Assembly (NCBI RefSeq): GCF_016107575.1
Contig: NZ_JABAST010000001.1
Coordinates: 1 to 64,000, forward strand
Source: Psychrobacter faecalis
GTDB taxonomy: Bacteria; Pseudomonadota; Gammaproteobacteria; Pseudomonadales; Moraxellaceae
Reading direction: 5' to 3'
DNA length: 64,000 nucleotides
Every line of letters begins with the position of its first letter. Position 1 is the first letter of the stretch. The translations under genes were made by a program, and so were the position numbers. This document shows positions 38,321-48,035 of the stretch, in pieces. The notes below the pieces were generated by a model. That model ran no database searches. It was given only the letters and a program-made list of their open reading frames with translations, and was not told the DNA's origin.

Positions 38321-38809
38321 CTAAACAATATCAGGAGACACTTCCGCCATCTGGCTTTGTAAATAATTGGGCAGACCAACCATATCAATCAGGCGCAGCT
38401 GCTGCTCTAACCAATGGGCATGATCTTCTTCGGTGTCTTTGAGCTGCTCAACCAACATCTCACGCGTCACATAATCGTGCTCTGCTTCACAAAGCGCAAT
38501 ACCGTCTTTTAGATGCTGCTGTACTTGATATTCTAAGTCTAGGTCCAATTGCAGCATTTCAGGTACCGTTGCGCCAATATTAATCTCATTGACGCGCATC
38601 TTCGGCGTACCGCTTAACATCAAGATACGGCGGATAATCGCCTGCGCGTGCTGCGTTTCATCTTGCATCTCATGGTGGATACGGTCGTATAATTTACCGT
38701 AATGCCATTCTGCATACATCTCAGAATGAATGAAGTACTGATCACGAGCCGCAAGCTCGCCACCTAATAAAAAATTTAAATAATCAATGACCTTTTGGCT
38801 GCCTATCAT
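38321..38809 (-). CDS. bfr: bacterioferritin subunit, ferroxidase type without the haem ligand
   Basis: 162 residues. All ferroxidase ligands are kept by alignment: Glu18 ([11 protein letters not shown]), Glu51 and His54 (DETQHA), Glu94 (LDLEYQ), Glu127/His130 (EEDH, with one inserted residue before). The haem ligand Met52 is Thr. It is therefore the iron-oxidising chain of the pair. It lies 199 bases upstream of the haem-type gene, same strand; no terminator is visible between them. Confidence 0.9.
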   Translation of the reverse strand: MIGSQKVIDYLNFLLGGELAARDQYFIHSEMYAEWHYGKLYDRIHHEMQDETQHAQAIIRRILMLSGTPKMRVNEINIGATVPEMLQLDLDLEYQVQQHLKDGIALCEAEHDYVTREMLVEQLKDTEEDHAHWLEQQLRLIDMVGLPNYLQSQMAEVSPDIV

Positions 38810-39292
38810 GACTCATACTCCTATGTTTTTATTTGGCTACTAATACATTCACAATAATAAATATAGTTAAAGTACCATTCGTAAACCAATCAGTAAAGAT
38901 TAAAACCCATCAAACGTCTTACAAAGTTAGATAGATATAGTAGCATAGGCACGCCGTAGCGCTTGTAACGATATGAACTAAGAATAAGATGCTAATTGAG
39001 AATTATAATTAACTCGCTTACACCGATAGCGTTTAGCGAGTAATCTTAAGAGGCGACCTATAAAGGCAATTTATAAAGGTAAACAGAAATAAGGGATAGC
39101 CGCACTAGCCTTTTGAGTTACTTATCGTCTTTTATAGTGATGGCTTTTAACCATAAATAACCCTAAAAAGACGATTTGAACGCGGATAAAGGCGAATTAG
39201 CGGCTAAAACACTACAGATAGAGGGAAAGCAGAAACGTGATTTGAGCGGATTGGCAATAGAAGTGGAAACAGGCAAATGCTTAAACTGTCTC
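38810..39292. other. intergenic region between bfd and the ferroxidase-type bfr
   Basis: About 480 bases, with the bfr promoter expected near 38820-38900. No hairpin, repeat or coding frame that I would support is seen. A plus-strand frame at 39176-39403 overlaps bfd in antisense and is a shadow. Confidence 0.45.
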
Positions 39293-39484
39293 TTAAACTG
39301 CGTAGGCCAACGCATCAAGCTTGGCATGATGTTCGTCAAGAAAGTCGTTGACCATAGGTTCGCAGCAGCCACAGCACGTCGCTACATCAAGGGTGTCTTT
39401 TAACCCCTCTAATGTGTCAATGCCTGAAGCAATGGCAGCTTTGATTTGTTTGTCTTTGACGTCGTTACAGATACATACGTACAT
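39293..39484 (-). CDS. bfd: bacterioferritin-associated ferredoxin
   Basis: 63 residues, a BFD-like [2Fe-2S] protein. The cluster cysteines are C4 and C6 (YVCIC) and C38 and C41 of CCGCC. It brings electrons to the haem of bacterioferritin so that stored iron is released as Fe(II). A Fur-box-like site lies upstream, fitting induction under iron starvation, and the two bfr genes lie next to it. Confidence 0.92.
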   Translation of the reverse strand: MYVCICNDVKDKQIKAAIASGIDTLEGLKDTLDVATCCGCCEPMVNDFLDEHHAKLDALAYAV

Positions 39485-39523
39485 GTGCGGCTCCTACTAT
39501 GAATATCTAGCTGGTTATGCTTT

Positions 39524-39543
39524 ATAATAACGATAATTATTAC
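39524..39543. promoter_or_regulatory. Fur-box-like site upstream of bfd
   Basis: The sequence AATAACGATAATTATTACC agrees with the 19-base Fur consensus GATAATGATAATCATTATC at about 15 positions and is palindromic in its core. It lies about 40 bases before the bfd start, at the expected promoter position. Confidence 0.6.
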
Positions 39544-39770
39544 CATTTACAATAGTATTTGGTATATTTATCCGTCATATTAGGTACGGCTAAAAGATAT
39601 ATTACCCTAACTTTATCCATGTAACTGAATACAGTCTTAGGTGTAACCACAAAGTACCAAAGGTAGTAAAATGGCGACGAACTGTAAATCTGCTCATTTT
39701 TTAATCGATTTTACCGTTAACTGCTGTTATATTGACCCCCTATTAATTAAATCTATATTGGAATTGTTCT

Positions 39771-40094
39771 ATGTCTAATAATAATTCTACGATACAGCCG
39801 CTTGAGTTATTTAAAGTCTTATCTGACCCAACGCGCTTAAAGATTTTTCAAATCTTATTTAATAAAGAGTCGCGCTGTGTTGGTGAATTGGTAGAAATAC
39901 TCGATCAGCCGCAGCCGACCATCTCGCGTCATTTAAATCATTTGAAAAAACTGGGCATTTTAAGCTGTGTTCGTGATGGGACGTGGATGTGGTACGAGGT
40001 GTCTGATGATTTGCCAGAATGGTGCCAAGATATTTTAGAAATCACCTATAAGCAAATATCAACTAAAGACATCAATATGCCAAAGCCTGCTTAA
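39771..40094 (+). CDS. ArsR-family transcriptional regulator
   Basis: 107 residues, a winged helix-turn-helix of the ArsR/SmtB type: ELFKVLSDPTRLKIFQILF, then LDQPQPTISRHLNHLKKLGIL as recognition helix. The classical ELCVCDL metal site is replaced by SRCVGELVEIL with a single cysteine, so metal or redox sensing is uncertain. No target gene lies directly behind it; it is convergent with cysA. Confidence 0.82.
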   Translation: MSNNNSTIQPLELFKVLSDPTRLKIFQILFNKESRCVGELVEILDQPQPTISRHLNHLKKLGILSCVRDGTWMWYEVSDDLPEWCQDILEITYKQISTKDINMPKPA

Positions 40095-40144
40095 TGTCAA
40101 AAAAAGCAGGTTGAGAAAGTCTAACGACAAATAATTGAGCACAT

Positions 40145-40175
40145 AAAAAAGACCTCTCATTGATAGGTCTTTTTT
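40145..40175. terminator. bidirectional terminator between the ArsR gene and cysA
   Basis: Arms of 11 bases (A6 GACCT and AGGTC T6) with a 9-base loop; suitable for both converging transcripts. Confidence 0.8.
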
Positions 40176-40224
40176 GTTTTTAAGCGTTGTTTTAAAATAC
40201 GCCCTTAATATAAATAAGCCTAAA

Positions 40225-40947
40225 TTAGACTAGGTCTAAAAAATCACTGACAAAGGCGTTTGCTGGCTGGTGAATCAGCTCCTCTGACGTCCCTACTTGC
40301 TCGACGCGGCCCTGATTCATCACCACAATCTCATCCGATACCGCCCGCGCCTCTTCTTGGTCATGGGTTACCATAATGCTCGTAATACCCAGCTCGTGAT
40401 GGATATTTTTTAGCCAAGTGCGCAGCTCTTTACGGACTTTGGCATCTAGCGCGCCAAACGGCTCATCGAGTAATAGTAGTTTTGGCTTTACTGCCAAGGC
40501 TCGTGCCAGCGCGATACGCTGACGCTGACCACCTGATAATTGATGCGGATAAGCATTGGCAACTTGCGGCAACTGTACTAGGTCTAGCAATTCAGCAACG
40601 CGCTTATTGATATCCGCTTTACTCGGGCGCTCATTCTTCGGTAGCAAGGTTAAGCCAAAACCTACATTATCGGCGATGTTTTTATGGCGAAATAACGCAT
40701 AATGCTGAAACATAAAGCCGATATGGCGCTTTTGCACTGGTGTATTGGTGACATCGAGCTCATCAAATAATATCTGCCCAGAGTCCGCATATTCTAAACC
40801 TGCAATGATACGCAGCAAGGTGGTTTTTCCGCAGCCTGACGGACCAAGCAACGTCGTCAACTTGCCTGTTGGCACGGTGATATTGATATCATCTAAGGCG
40901 GTAAAGTTACCGAATTTTTTATTAACGTTGCGAATCTCGATACTCAT
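40225..40947 (-). CDS. cysA: sulfate/thiosulfate ABC transporter ATPase, short form
   Basis: 240 residues. Walker [10 protein letters not shown], signature LSGGQRQR and Walker [13 protein letters not shown] are complete. The protein stops right after the nucleotide-binding domain: the TOBE regulatory domain that makes E. coli CysA 365 residues long is missing. Last gene of the sbp-sbp-cysT-cysW-cysA run. It drives sulfate uptake through CysTW. Confidence 0.9.
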   Translation of the reverse strand: MSIEIRNVNKKFGNFTALDDINITVPTGKLTTLLGPSGCGKTTLLRIIAGLEYADSGQILFDELDVTNTPVQKRHIGFMFQHYALFRHKNIADNVGFGLTLLPKNERPSKADINKRVAELLDLVQLPQVANAYPHQLSGGQRQRIALARALAVKPKLLLLDEPFGALDAKVRKELRTWLKNIHHELGITSIMVTHDQEEARAVSDEIVVMNQGRVEQVGTSEELIHQPANAFVSDFLDLV

Positions 40948-41016
40948 AATGGGTTCTCTTATTATATTTTTGGCTTAGCAGATGCCTTTCTTGCTGACGG
41001 ATTTGTAAAATAGCGC

Positions 41017-42027
41017 TTATAGATTACCTGTGCTTTTTGCTAAAGTGGCATCTGTATCCTGCGCTTTCTTAGCACCTTTAGTGTTTGATGTATTGCTAGC
41101 ATTGCCAGCGTTGTTAGCATTGTGAGCGTTGGCACTTACTGGCAATTCAGGCGCACTTGCTAGACGCTCAGACTTAGCAAATTTGCGCTCTTGCAGCTTG
41201 GTCATCACTTGTTGTATCAATAGCGTTACCAGCGCTAAGGCAGCCAGTAAGCTCGACAAGGCAAAGGCGGCGGTAAAGTTATAATCGTTATAAGCAATCT
41301 CAACCAATAGTGGCATAGTGTTGGTTTCACCGCGGATATGACCAGATACCACGCTTACTGCGCCAAACTCGCCCATCGCCCGTGCGTTGGTCAAAATCAA
41401 ACCATACAGTAGCGCCCATTTGATATTAGGCAGTGTCACATGCCAAAAGGTCTGCCAACCGCTAGCGCCTAAGGTTAAAGCTGCTTGCTCTTCACTATCG
41501 CCTTGGGTCTGCATCAATGGTATCAGCTCACGCGCGACAAACGGAAAGGTCACAAATAGAGTCGCTAAAATAATCCCTGGGACAGCGTAAATCACCTGAA
41601 AGCCCATACTTTCAAGCCAGCCGCCAATGCTAGAGTTTAGACCAAATAGCAGCACAAACATCAAACCAGCAACCACCGGAGATACCGAAAACGGTAAATC
41701 AAGCAAGGTAGTCACCAGCTGCTTACCTTTAAATTGATAACGGGTCACTAGCCAAGCTATTGCAATACCCATCACCATATTAATCGGCAACACGATAGCG
41801 GCAGTAATTAAAGTTAGCTTAATTGCCTGCAAAGCTTCAGGGTCAACCAGTGAAGCGATATACAACTGCCAGCCGTTTTTAAAGGCTTCATAGAACACTG
41901 CTAAAAGTGGCACCACCAACATCGCCACCATAAACAACACAGCGATACCGATAAAAGTACGGCGTATCCACGGCGTGTCTTTGGTCGCTGGATTGCTTTG
42001 GTAGTCGTAGCTATTAGAGATTTGCAT
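41017..42027 (-). CDS. cysW: sulfate ABC transporter permease CysW
   Basis: 336 residues. An inner-membrane permease with six helices and the EAA-type loop EEQAALTLGASGWQTF. A longer frame runs to 42060 inside cysT, but ATG 42027 overlaps the cysT stop (TAATG) with GGAG 7 bases before. The C-terminal 60 residues are an Ala/Asn/Lys-rich tail (repeated NA/NAGNASNTSNT) longer than in E. coli CysW (291). Confidence 0.9.
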   Translation of the reverse strand: MQISNSYDYQSNPATKDTPWIRRTFIGIAVLFMVAMLVVPLLAVFYEAFKNGWQLYIASLVDPEALQAIKLTLITAAIVLPINMVMGIAIAWLVTRYQFKGKQLVTTLLDLPFSVSPVVAGLMFVLLFGLNSSIGGWLESMGFQVIYAVPGIILATLFVTFPFVARELIPLMQTQGDSEEQAALTLGASGWQTFWHVTLPNIKWALLYGLILTNARAMGEFGAVSVVSGHIRGETNTMPLLVEIAYNDYNFTAAFALSSLLAALALVTLLIQQVMTKLQERKFAKSERLASAPELPVSANAHNANNAGNASNTSNTKGAKKAQDTDATLAKSTGNL

Positions 42028-42908
42028 TAGCGGGCTCCTACGCGGCGCGACAGCTTCCACTGTACGATGTTAATGGTCAATAAAATCACAAACGAAATCA
42101 GTAGCATAAAGAGTGCGACAGCGGATGCGCCTTGCACATCAAACTGCTCAAGCTTACTAATAATGATTAAAGGTAAAATCTCAGACTGCATCGGAATATT
42201 ACCAGCAATAAAAATCACCGAGCCATACTCACCAGTGGCACGGGCAAACATCATACCCGCGCCCATCAGTAGAGCCGGCAATAGCTCTGGCAAAATTACC
42301 TTACGAAAGGTCGTAAATCGATTGGCACCCAATACCGCCGCCGCTTCTTCGAATTCAACGGACAATTCTGCAAGCACTGGCTGCACCGCACGGACGATAA
42401 ACGGGAAGCTGACGACCACTAAAGCGAGCCAAATACCGAGTGGCGTAAAAGCAACTTGGATGTCAAATTTGGCAAACCATTGGCCGATTAAACCATTGGG
42501 TGCATAAAGGGTCGCAAGCGAGATACCGGTAACCGCTGTCGGTAGTGCGAATGGCAAATCAACCAAGGCATTAATCAACGATTTACCCCAAAACTCATAG
42601 CGCACCAGCACCCAAGCGACCAGCGTACCAAACACCATGTTGGTTAGCATCGCCAAAAACGACATCCATAAACTGAGTTTGATAGCAGCAGTGACTTGCG
42701 GCTGAGTAATGGTTTCCCAAAAACCCGTCCAGCCCATTTGTGTCGTGGTATAGGCCATCATGGCAAACGGTAGCACCACCAGTAACGATAAGCTAAAGAC
42801 GGTGATGCCCATGCTCAGTCCAAACCCTGGTAGCACATTGCGTTGACGCAAGCGCGTTAGCCACCCTTTTTTGATGGGTTTGCTGGCAGGAGAAGTTGTT
42901 GCACTCAT
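42027..42908 (-). CDS. cysT: sulfate ABC transporter permease CysT
   Basis: 293 residues (E. coli CysU 277). Six membrane helices; the coupling loop FEEAAAVLGANRFTTF is typical. It pairs with CysW. The start follows AGGACATC. The stop overlaps the cysW start. Confidence 0.92.
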   Translation of the reverse strand: MSATTSPASKPIKKGWLTRLRQRNVLPGFGLSMGITVFSLSLLVVLPFAMMAYTTTQMGWTGFWETITQPQVTAAIKLSLWMSFLAMLTNMVFGTLVAWVLVRYEFWGKSLINALVDLPFALPTAVTGISLATLYAPNGLIGQWFAKFDIQVAFTPLGIWLALVVVSFPFIVRAVQPVLAELSVEFEEAAAVLGANRFTTFRKVILPELLPALLMGAGMMFARATGEYGSVIFIAGNIPMQSEILPLIIISKLEQFDVQGASAVALFMLLISFVILLTINIVQWKLSRRVGAR

Positions 42909-43001
42909 AGTGATGTCCTATTGCCTAACTGCTGGCGCTTATTTGCTGCTTGTAAGCACCACGTGCTATCAGATGTATTTATTATGGGTCTTTGTAAGCG
43001 A

Positions 43002-43034
43002 TAAAGGACACAGCGTGGGTAGCCATGTCCTTTA
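43002..43034. repeat. hairpin between sbp and cysT
   Basis: 9-base perfect arms TAAAGGACA/TGTCCTTTA with a 15-base loop in the sbp-cysT gap and no T-run on the minus strand. Such a structure could protect the 3' end of the binding-protein mRNA, giving more binding protein than permease. Confidence 0.45.
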
Positions 43035-43129
43035 GGTGCTTGGACGTTACGGTAAAACTGACTATGCAAACGTTATTTAAGAAAATTTATAAAGCTCATA
43101 AATGGTTATTAAATCAGCATACTAGTGGC

Positions 43130-44233
43130 TTACTTTGGCGCATTAACGGCCAATTGATCAAATACGCCGCCATCGCTAAAGTAAGTGCTCATGATTTCAT
43201 CCCACGTACCAAAGGCATCGTTTGGACGGAAAGTATCGATAGGTGGCAATTTATCGCTGTTTTTATCAAGAACGCTTTTTACACTTGGGCGAAGATATAA
43301 GTTAGCTGCCAATTGCTGGGCAGGCTCGCTCCATAAGTAATCAAGATAGGCTTTTGCCGCATCGGTGGTGCCCTTTTTGTCAGTCACGGTTTTCACAACA
43401 GCGACTGGGCTCTCAGACTTGATAGAGTATTTTGGATAGACGATATCGACTTGCCCTGCACCAAAATCTTTGGCAGCCAAGTTGGCTTCATTTTCAAAGG
43501 TGACCAAGACATCACCGATACCGCGCTGAACAAACGTCGTCGTCGCTGCACGTCCGCCATTCTCATAGACTTTGACGTTTTTCAGCATGTCTTTGACGTA
43601 GTTTTTGGCCTTAGTTTCATCTTTATTAAAGGCATGCAAACCATAACCATAAGCGCCTAAGAACGCATAACGACCATTACCCGTGACTTTTGGATTGGCC
43701 ATGACAATCTCAACGCCTTCTTTGGTCAAGTCTTGCCAATCATTAATACCTTTTGGATTGTCTTTACGCACCAAAAATACGATGGTACTGGTAAAAGGTA
43801 CGGCATTATCTGGGAATTTGCTTTCCCAATCAGCTTCAACCAAGCCTTTTTTCTCAAGTAGCTCGATATCAGAGCCTTGGTTCATGGTCGCCACATCGGC
43901 CTGTAAACCGTTAGCCACAGACAATGCTTGCTTACTAGAGCCACCGTGCGATTGCTTGATTAAGATATTGCTGTTTGGGTTCTCGCTTTTATAGTGCTCA
44001 ACGAATAATGGGTTGTAGTCTTTATAAAAGTCACGGGCCACATCGTAAGAAACGTTTAATAGCTCAATATCTTGACCTTCACTAGCGGCTGGCGTGCCTT
44101 CTGCATTGGCAGTTGGCTCAGCTTTTTCACTATTGCTACAGCCGGCGATACCCAACGTAAGCGCCACACCGGCGATACTTAGTACGCTAAGCGTTTTGTT
44201 TTTATATTTATAACCTGTGGTATATGATGTCAT
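43130..44233 (-). CDS. sbp: sulfate-binding lipoprotein 1
   Basis: 367 residues. Lipobox LGIAGC with Cys at about 32 anchors the protein to the membrane, unlike the soluble Sbp of enterics. The family motif NVSYDVARDFYKDYNPLF and QSHGGSSKQA match Sbp/CysP. It binds sulfate or thiosulfate and passes it to CysTW. Start follows GAGG. Its partner paralogue lies immediately upstream. Confidence 0.9.
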   Translation of the reverse strand: MTSYTTGYKYKNKTLSVLSIAGVALTLGIAGCSNSEKAEPTANAEGTPAASEGQDIELLNVSYDVARDFYKDYNPLFVEHYKSENPNSNILIKQSHGGSSKQALSVANGLQADVATMNQGSDIELLEKKGLVEADWESKFPDNAVPFTSTIVFLVRKDNPKGINDWQDLTKEGVEIVMANPKVTGNGRYAFLGAYGYGLHAFNKDETKAKNYVKDMLKNVKVYENGGRAATTTFVQRGIGDVLVTFENEANLAAKDFGAGQVDIVYPKYSIKSESPVAVVKTVTDKKGTTDAAKAYLDYLWSEPAQQLAANLYLRPSVKSVLDKNSDKLPPIDTFRPNDAFGTWDEIMSTYFSDGGVFDQLAVNAPK

Positions 44234-44455
44234 GGCAGCCTCAAAAGGGATTAATTGGTGAATGCAAGTATGCTAACAGCGCCAGCTTATTATGTTTAAT
44301 GATGAATATGCGTATGTTATTGCCAAAATGGAATAATGAAGTAATGGTGATTAAAATACAGCCTTATCAAGCACTTAAACGAGCAATCTCTTAAATAGCC
44401 TTTACACTTGTATTATTTGCTAATAAAAATTGTTTATAACTATTCAAAACTTGCT

Positions 44456-45631
44456 CTACTTCACCCTTGCCAGCTGATCAAAACGCCCACCATCGACAAA
44501 GAACGTCGCCATGATGCTGTCCCAATCACCAAATACCGCCACAGGCTCAAAGGTTGCAATTTCAGGTAAGGTCTTGCTGTGGGCGGCAAGCACCTTGGCA
44601 TTACTAGGGCGCATATACATCTGTGCCATCAGCTCTTGTGCGGGCGTCGACCATAGGCCTGCTAAATAGTCATTTGCCGCGGCGGTGGTGCCTTTTTTAT
44701 CGGTTACGGTTTTCACCACCGCCACAGGGTTGGCAATCACAATAGAGTAACTTGGATACACGATATCGACCTGACCTTTGGCAAACTGCTTAGCAGCCAG
44801 ATGCGCTTCGTTTTCGGTGGTGATTAAAACATCACCAAGACCGCGCTGGGTAAAGGTCGTGGTGGCAGCGCGCGCGCCATTGTCATAGGTGACGACGTTT
44901 GCCAGTAGTTTTTTGATAAAAGTATCGGTTTTGGCGGGGCTTTGCACCTTTTCTTTAAAATGATGTAAGCCGTAGCCATAAGCGCCCAAAAAGGCATAAC
45001 GCGCCGTGCCACTGGTCTTTGGATTTGGCAATACTACGGCAATATCGTTACGCGCCAAATCTGACCAGTCTTTGATGCCTTTTGGGTTGCCCGCACGAAC
45101 TAAGAGCACCATGGTACTGGTATAAGGGACGGCATTGTTCGGTAATGCCTGTTGCCAATCGCTAGCCACCAAGCCTTTTTCAACCAACAAATTCATATCG
45201 CTTTCTTGGTTGAGAGTAACGACGTCTGCCTGCAAGCCATTAGCAACCGCTAGAGCTTGTTTGCTCGATCCGCCGTGCGATTGGTTGATATTCACCTTGA
45301 TACTTGGGTGTTTTTGCTGATAATTTGCATTAAACAACGGGTTGTAGTCTTTATAAAAGTCGCGTGACACATCATAAGACACATTTAATAAATCAATATT
45401 TTTTACCTTATTGGCGGCGTCGTTTTGGTTGGCTTCGGTAGGGTTGCAGCCTGTGATCATTACCGCCGCTGCGAGCACACTACCAAGACCAAAACTGCTG
45501 GCAAAATTGATAGTAAAACTAAACCGATTGGTGAGCACTGTGCCGATGCTTTTAGGTTGAATGGCGAAAGAAGCACGCGCATTAATGTGCTTAGGAGGTA
45601 TCTTTTGACCGCTCTTTTTATTTGGCTGCAT
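44456..45631 (-). CDS. sbp: sulfate-binding lipoprotein 2
   Basis: 391 residues, a paralogue of the next gene with the same NVSYDVSRDFYKDYNPLF and QSHGGSSKQA motifs. The lipobox VMITGC places the lipidated Cys near residue 62, after an unusually long basic leader of about 45 residues. A downstream start is possible but none has a clear ribosome-binding site; GAGAG precedes the chosen ATG. The two copies may differ in sulfate versus thiosulfate preference. Confidence 0.87.
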   Translation of the reverse strand: MQPNKKSGQKIPPKHINARASFAIQPKSIGTVLTNRFSFTINFASSFGLGSVLAAAVMITGCNPTEANQNDAANKVKNIDLLNVSYDVSRDFYKDYNPLFNANYQQKHPSIKVNINQSHGGSSKQALAVANGLQADVVTLNQESDMNLLVEKGLVASDWQQALPNNAVPYTSTMVLLVRAGNPKGIKDWSDLARNDIAVVLPNPKTSGTARYAFLGAYGYGLHHFKEKVQSPAKTDTFIKKLLANVVTYDNGARAATTTFTQRGLGDVLITTENEAHLAAKQFAKGQVDIVYPSYSIVIANPVAVVKTVTDKKGTTAAANDYLAGLWSTPAQELMAQMYMRPSNAKVLAAHSKTLPEIATFEPVAVFGDWDSIMATFFVDGGRFDQLARVK

Positions 45632-45996
45632 ATTTGCTCTCTAATAATAGGGATAAAAACCTTGCGTTTCGAAATTCGGTTCTATGGATAATGAGCAATA
45701 TGCTAACAGCCTGCGAGACAATTGCTTAGTGACAAATACGCTTATCGAGTGATTAACTTGGCATAAGTAATTTTATTAGTTATTCTAAAGTGCTTGTTTT
45801 TCCTCGGTATTTTTGTAGTTTTGTGATAAGCAGACACTTTTGAGTAAGTTACGGTATTGCTTAGGCTCTAGACGAGCCTCTATAGAGTCGATATTATCCC
45901 TTAGCTTGTTGTATATCAGGCGCTGCACTGATAAAACTTAGTCGATGCGCTTTCACTTATTTTCTGTTTACTAACCCCTTTATTAAAGGTAATGCA
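45632..45996. other. divergent promoter region of the sulfate transporter and a lipoprotein gene
   Basis: About 365 bases that should hold the promoter of the five-gene transport run and of the plus-strand lipoprotein. I see no palindrome I would assign to CysB. Confidence 0.4.
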
Positions 45997-46530
45997 ATGA
46001 TCAAGTCTCCACCTCGCCATGCTCGTCACTCACGCTTTTTTGTTGGTATTTTAACGACCTCTATGACTTTATTGGCCTTAAGTGGCTGTAATAGCGTAAC
46101 GCCAAGCGTTAATAACCAAACGATTCAGCAACCAAACGCTGCTGTCACGCCAGCGGTGCAGACGGTCGTTGGCGATTACGCCTCTGACGGTTATGCCAAG
46201 CGTGCACAAGGCTATGATTGGGTGGGTGTGATGATAAGAGCTGACGGCGCAGACAATGGCGAGCAAATTGATATCAAAGTACGGGCGCGTAGTGATGTGA
46301 AAAAGCCAACTTGTCACTTCGATGGTAAAGCGACATTAATGGGTCAAGACGAGGCGCACGGTGTTATTTTCCAAACTAAGGTTAATGACAGTACCGCCTT
46401 TTTTCAATTTAAAGACGATATCTTGACCATTGATAGCCAAGATAAATATGCACTGAATTATTTTTGTTCGGGTGGAGCTTCACTCGTTGGCGAATATCAA
46501 AAGCTTGAGGGTGATTTAGCGCTCAATTAA
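45997..46530 (+). CDS. lipoprotein of unknown function
   Basis: 177 residues with signal peptide and lipobox LALSGC (Cys about 31). A Asn/Thr/Gln-rich linker is followed by a domain with two cysteines (PTCHFDG and NYFCSGG) and many beta-prone residues, probably a small beta barrel. No family name can be given. The start follows AAAGGT. The gene is followed after six bases by a MITE whose target duplication includes part of the stop codon. Confidence 0.7.
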   Translation: MIKSPPRHARHSRFFVGILTTSMTLLALSGCNSVTPSVNNQTIQQPNAAVTPAVQTVVGDYASDGYAKRAQGYDWVGVMIRADGADNGEQIDIKVRARSDVKKPTCHFDGKATLMGQDEAHGVIFQTKVNDSTAFFQFKDDILTIDSQDKYALNYFCSGGASLVGEYQKLEGDLALN

Positions 46531-46536
46531 TAGCTT

Positions 46537-46668
46537 GGTGGTGTTCTAAAAAGTATGCTGGCGATAGAAGTCAATAAGAAATCTATGCTAAGTTCTCTGA
46601 TTCTATAGGGCTTTCAAGGCTTCAAAAATTGTTCAAGTTTTAATCAGCATACTTTTTGACACACCACC
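46537..46668. mobile_element. 132-bp MITE with 8-bp target duplication
   Basis: About 24-base imperfect terminal inverted repeats, GGTGGTGTTCTAAAAAGTAT at the left and the complementary ATACTTTTTGACACACCACC at the right. The 8 bases AATAGCTT stand directly on both sides (46529-46536 and 46669-46676). The interior is AT-rich without a coding frame. Ends of GGTGGTGT type, TSDs of 8 AT-rich bases and small size suggest mobilisation by an IS1595-type transposase. The family assignment is inference. Confidence 0.8.
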
Positions 46669-46711
46669 AATAGCTTTAATTGCCTATTTTAGATAATAAA
46701 ATGAAATAAGA

Positions 46712-46748
46712 AAAAAAGGTGCCAGATATTTATTCTGACACCTTTTTT
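46712..46748 (-). terminator. terminator of sat
   Basis: 15-base arms with one mismatch (a wobble pair on the minus strand), loop TATTTAT, with A/T tails; followed by T6 in the minus direction. Confidence 0.75.
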
Positions 46749-46781
46749 ATTGCGCATTATCTTTTTTAAATATTAAGGTTC

Positions 46782-48035
46782 TTATACTGCAGAAGCACCG
46801 ACCAATTTCACCTCAGCACGTTCCTCTTTTGCGATACCTGCATAGTAATTGCGTAAAATCTCTAGCACTTCTGGACGGCTAAAGTTCTCTGGTACATCAA
46901 GATCTTCTGACAATGCTTTACGCAGCTTGGTGCCTGAAACCTTGACATGCTCAGATGCTTCATGCGGGCAGGTTTTATCAGAAGCCATGGCATTACAAGC
47001 ATTACACCAAAACGTCCAACCAATTTTTAGCGGCTGCGTAATCAAGTCGTCTTTACCAACATATTCAAAGATGGTTTGCGCATCAAAGGCGCCATAATAA
47101 TCACCGACGCCCGCATGGTCACGACCAACAATCAGATGACTACAGCCGTAGTTTTGACGGAATACCGCATGTAGCAATGCCTCACGTGGTCCTGCATAAC
47201 GCATGTCGAGCGGATAACCGGCTTGAATAACGGTGTCTGCTCTAAAGTAATTATCAATCAAGGTCTTGATGGCTTCTTGGCGCACTTCAGCTGGGATGTC
47301 GCCCGGTTTTAGCGCGCCGAGTAGTGAATGAATCAATACGCCGTCACAAATCTCGATAGCAATCTTGGCAAGGTATTCGTGCGAGCGGTGCATCGGATTA
47401 CGCGTTTGAAAGGCAGCAACGGTTTTCCAGCCTTTGGCGTCTAAAATTTCGCGAGTTTCAGCAGGCGTCTTATAAATCTCTGGGTATAAGGTTGGGAACT
47501 CACCTTCGCTTAGTACTTCAACACTACCTGCGATGTTTACCTCACCCTGGTTAAGTACTTGCTGTACGCCCGGATGCTCGCTATCGGTAGTGGTAAAGAC
47601 TTGCTGACACTCATGGGCTTTATCAATGGTATAAGTTTCTTCTACCGTCAAGATACCCATAACCTCACCATCTTGCGCCACTAACGCGACTTTATCACCT
47701 TGGTTTAAGTTATCGGCAGTCGCTTTAGGCGCTGATAAGGTAATGGGAATCGGCCAAAACAAGCCAACATTGTCGCCGCTTTGCAGGCGCATATTATCCA
47801 CGACGCCTTGCCAATCTGCCTGATTCATAAAACCATTTAACGGGGTAAAGCCACCAATCCCAAGCATAATCAAATCGCCGCGCTCACGAGAGCTTAAGGT
47901 AATCGTCGGCAACGTGCTGGCAAGATTTAATGCTTGCTTGCGCGCCTCACCTTTTAATAGTAATGGTTTTAGCTCGCTACTGCCGTGCGGCGGAACAAGT
48001 TTTGATGAGGAAAGATTGGGATTGGTAGATGTCAT
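46782..48035 (-). CDS. sat: sulfate adenylyltransferase, homomeric type
   Basis: 417 residues of the single-subunit ATP sulfurylase (Sat), not the CysD/CysN pair of E. coli. The active-site motif [11 protein letters not shown] and the later [12 protein letters not shown] are intact. C-terminal zinc-type cysteines: [15 protein letters not shown]. It makes APS from sulfate and ATP. No APS kinase domain is fused. Single gene ended by a terminator. Confidence 0.93.
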   Translation of the reverse strand: MTSTNPNLSSSKLVPPHGSSELKPLLLKGEARKQALNLASTLPTITLSSRERGDLIMLGIGGFTPLNGFMNQADWQGVVDNMRLQSGDNVGLFWPIPITLSAPKATADNLNQGDKVALVAQDGEVMGILTVEETYTIDKAHECQQVFTTTDSEHPGVQQVLNQGEVNIAGSVEVLSEGEFPTLYPEIYKTPAETREILDAKGWKTVAAFQTRNPMHRSHEYLAKIAIEICDGVLIHSLLGALKPGDIPAEVRQEAIKTLIDNYFRADTVIQAGYPLDMRYAGPREALLHAVFRQNYGCSHLIVGRDHAGVGDYYGAFDAQTIFEYVGKDDLITQPLKIGWTFWCNACNAMASDKTCPHEASEHVKVSGTKLRKALSEDLDVPENFSRPEVLEILRNYYAGIAKEERAEVKLVGASAV

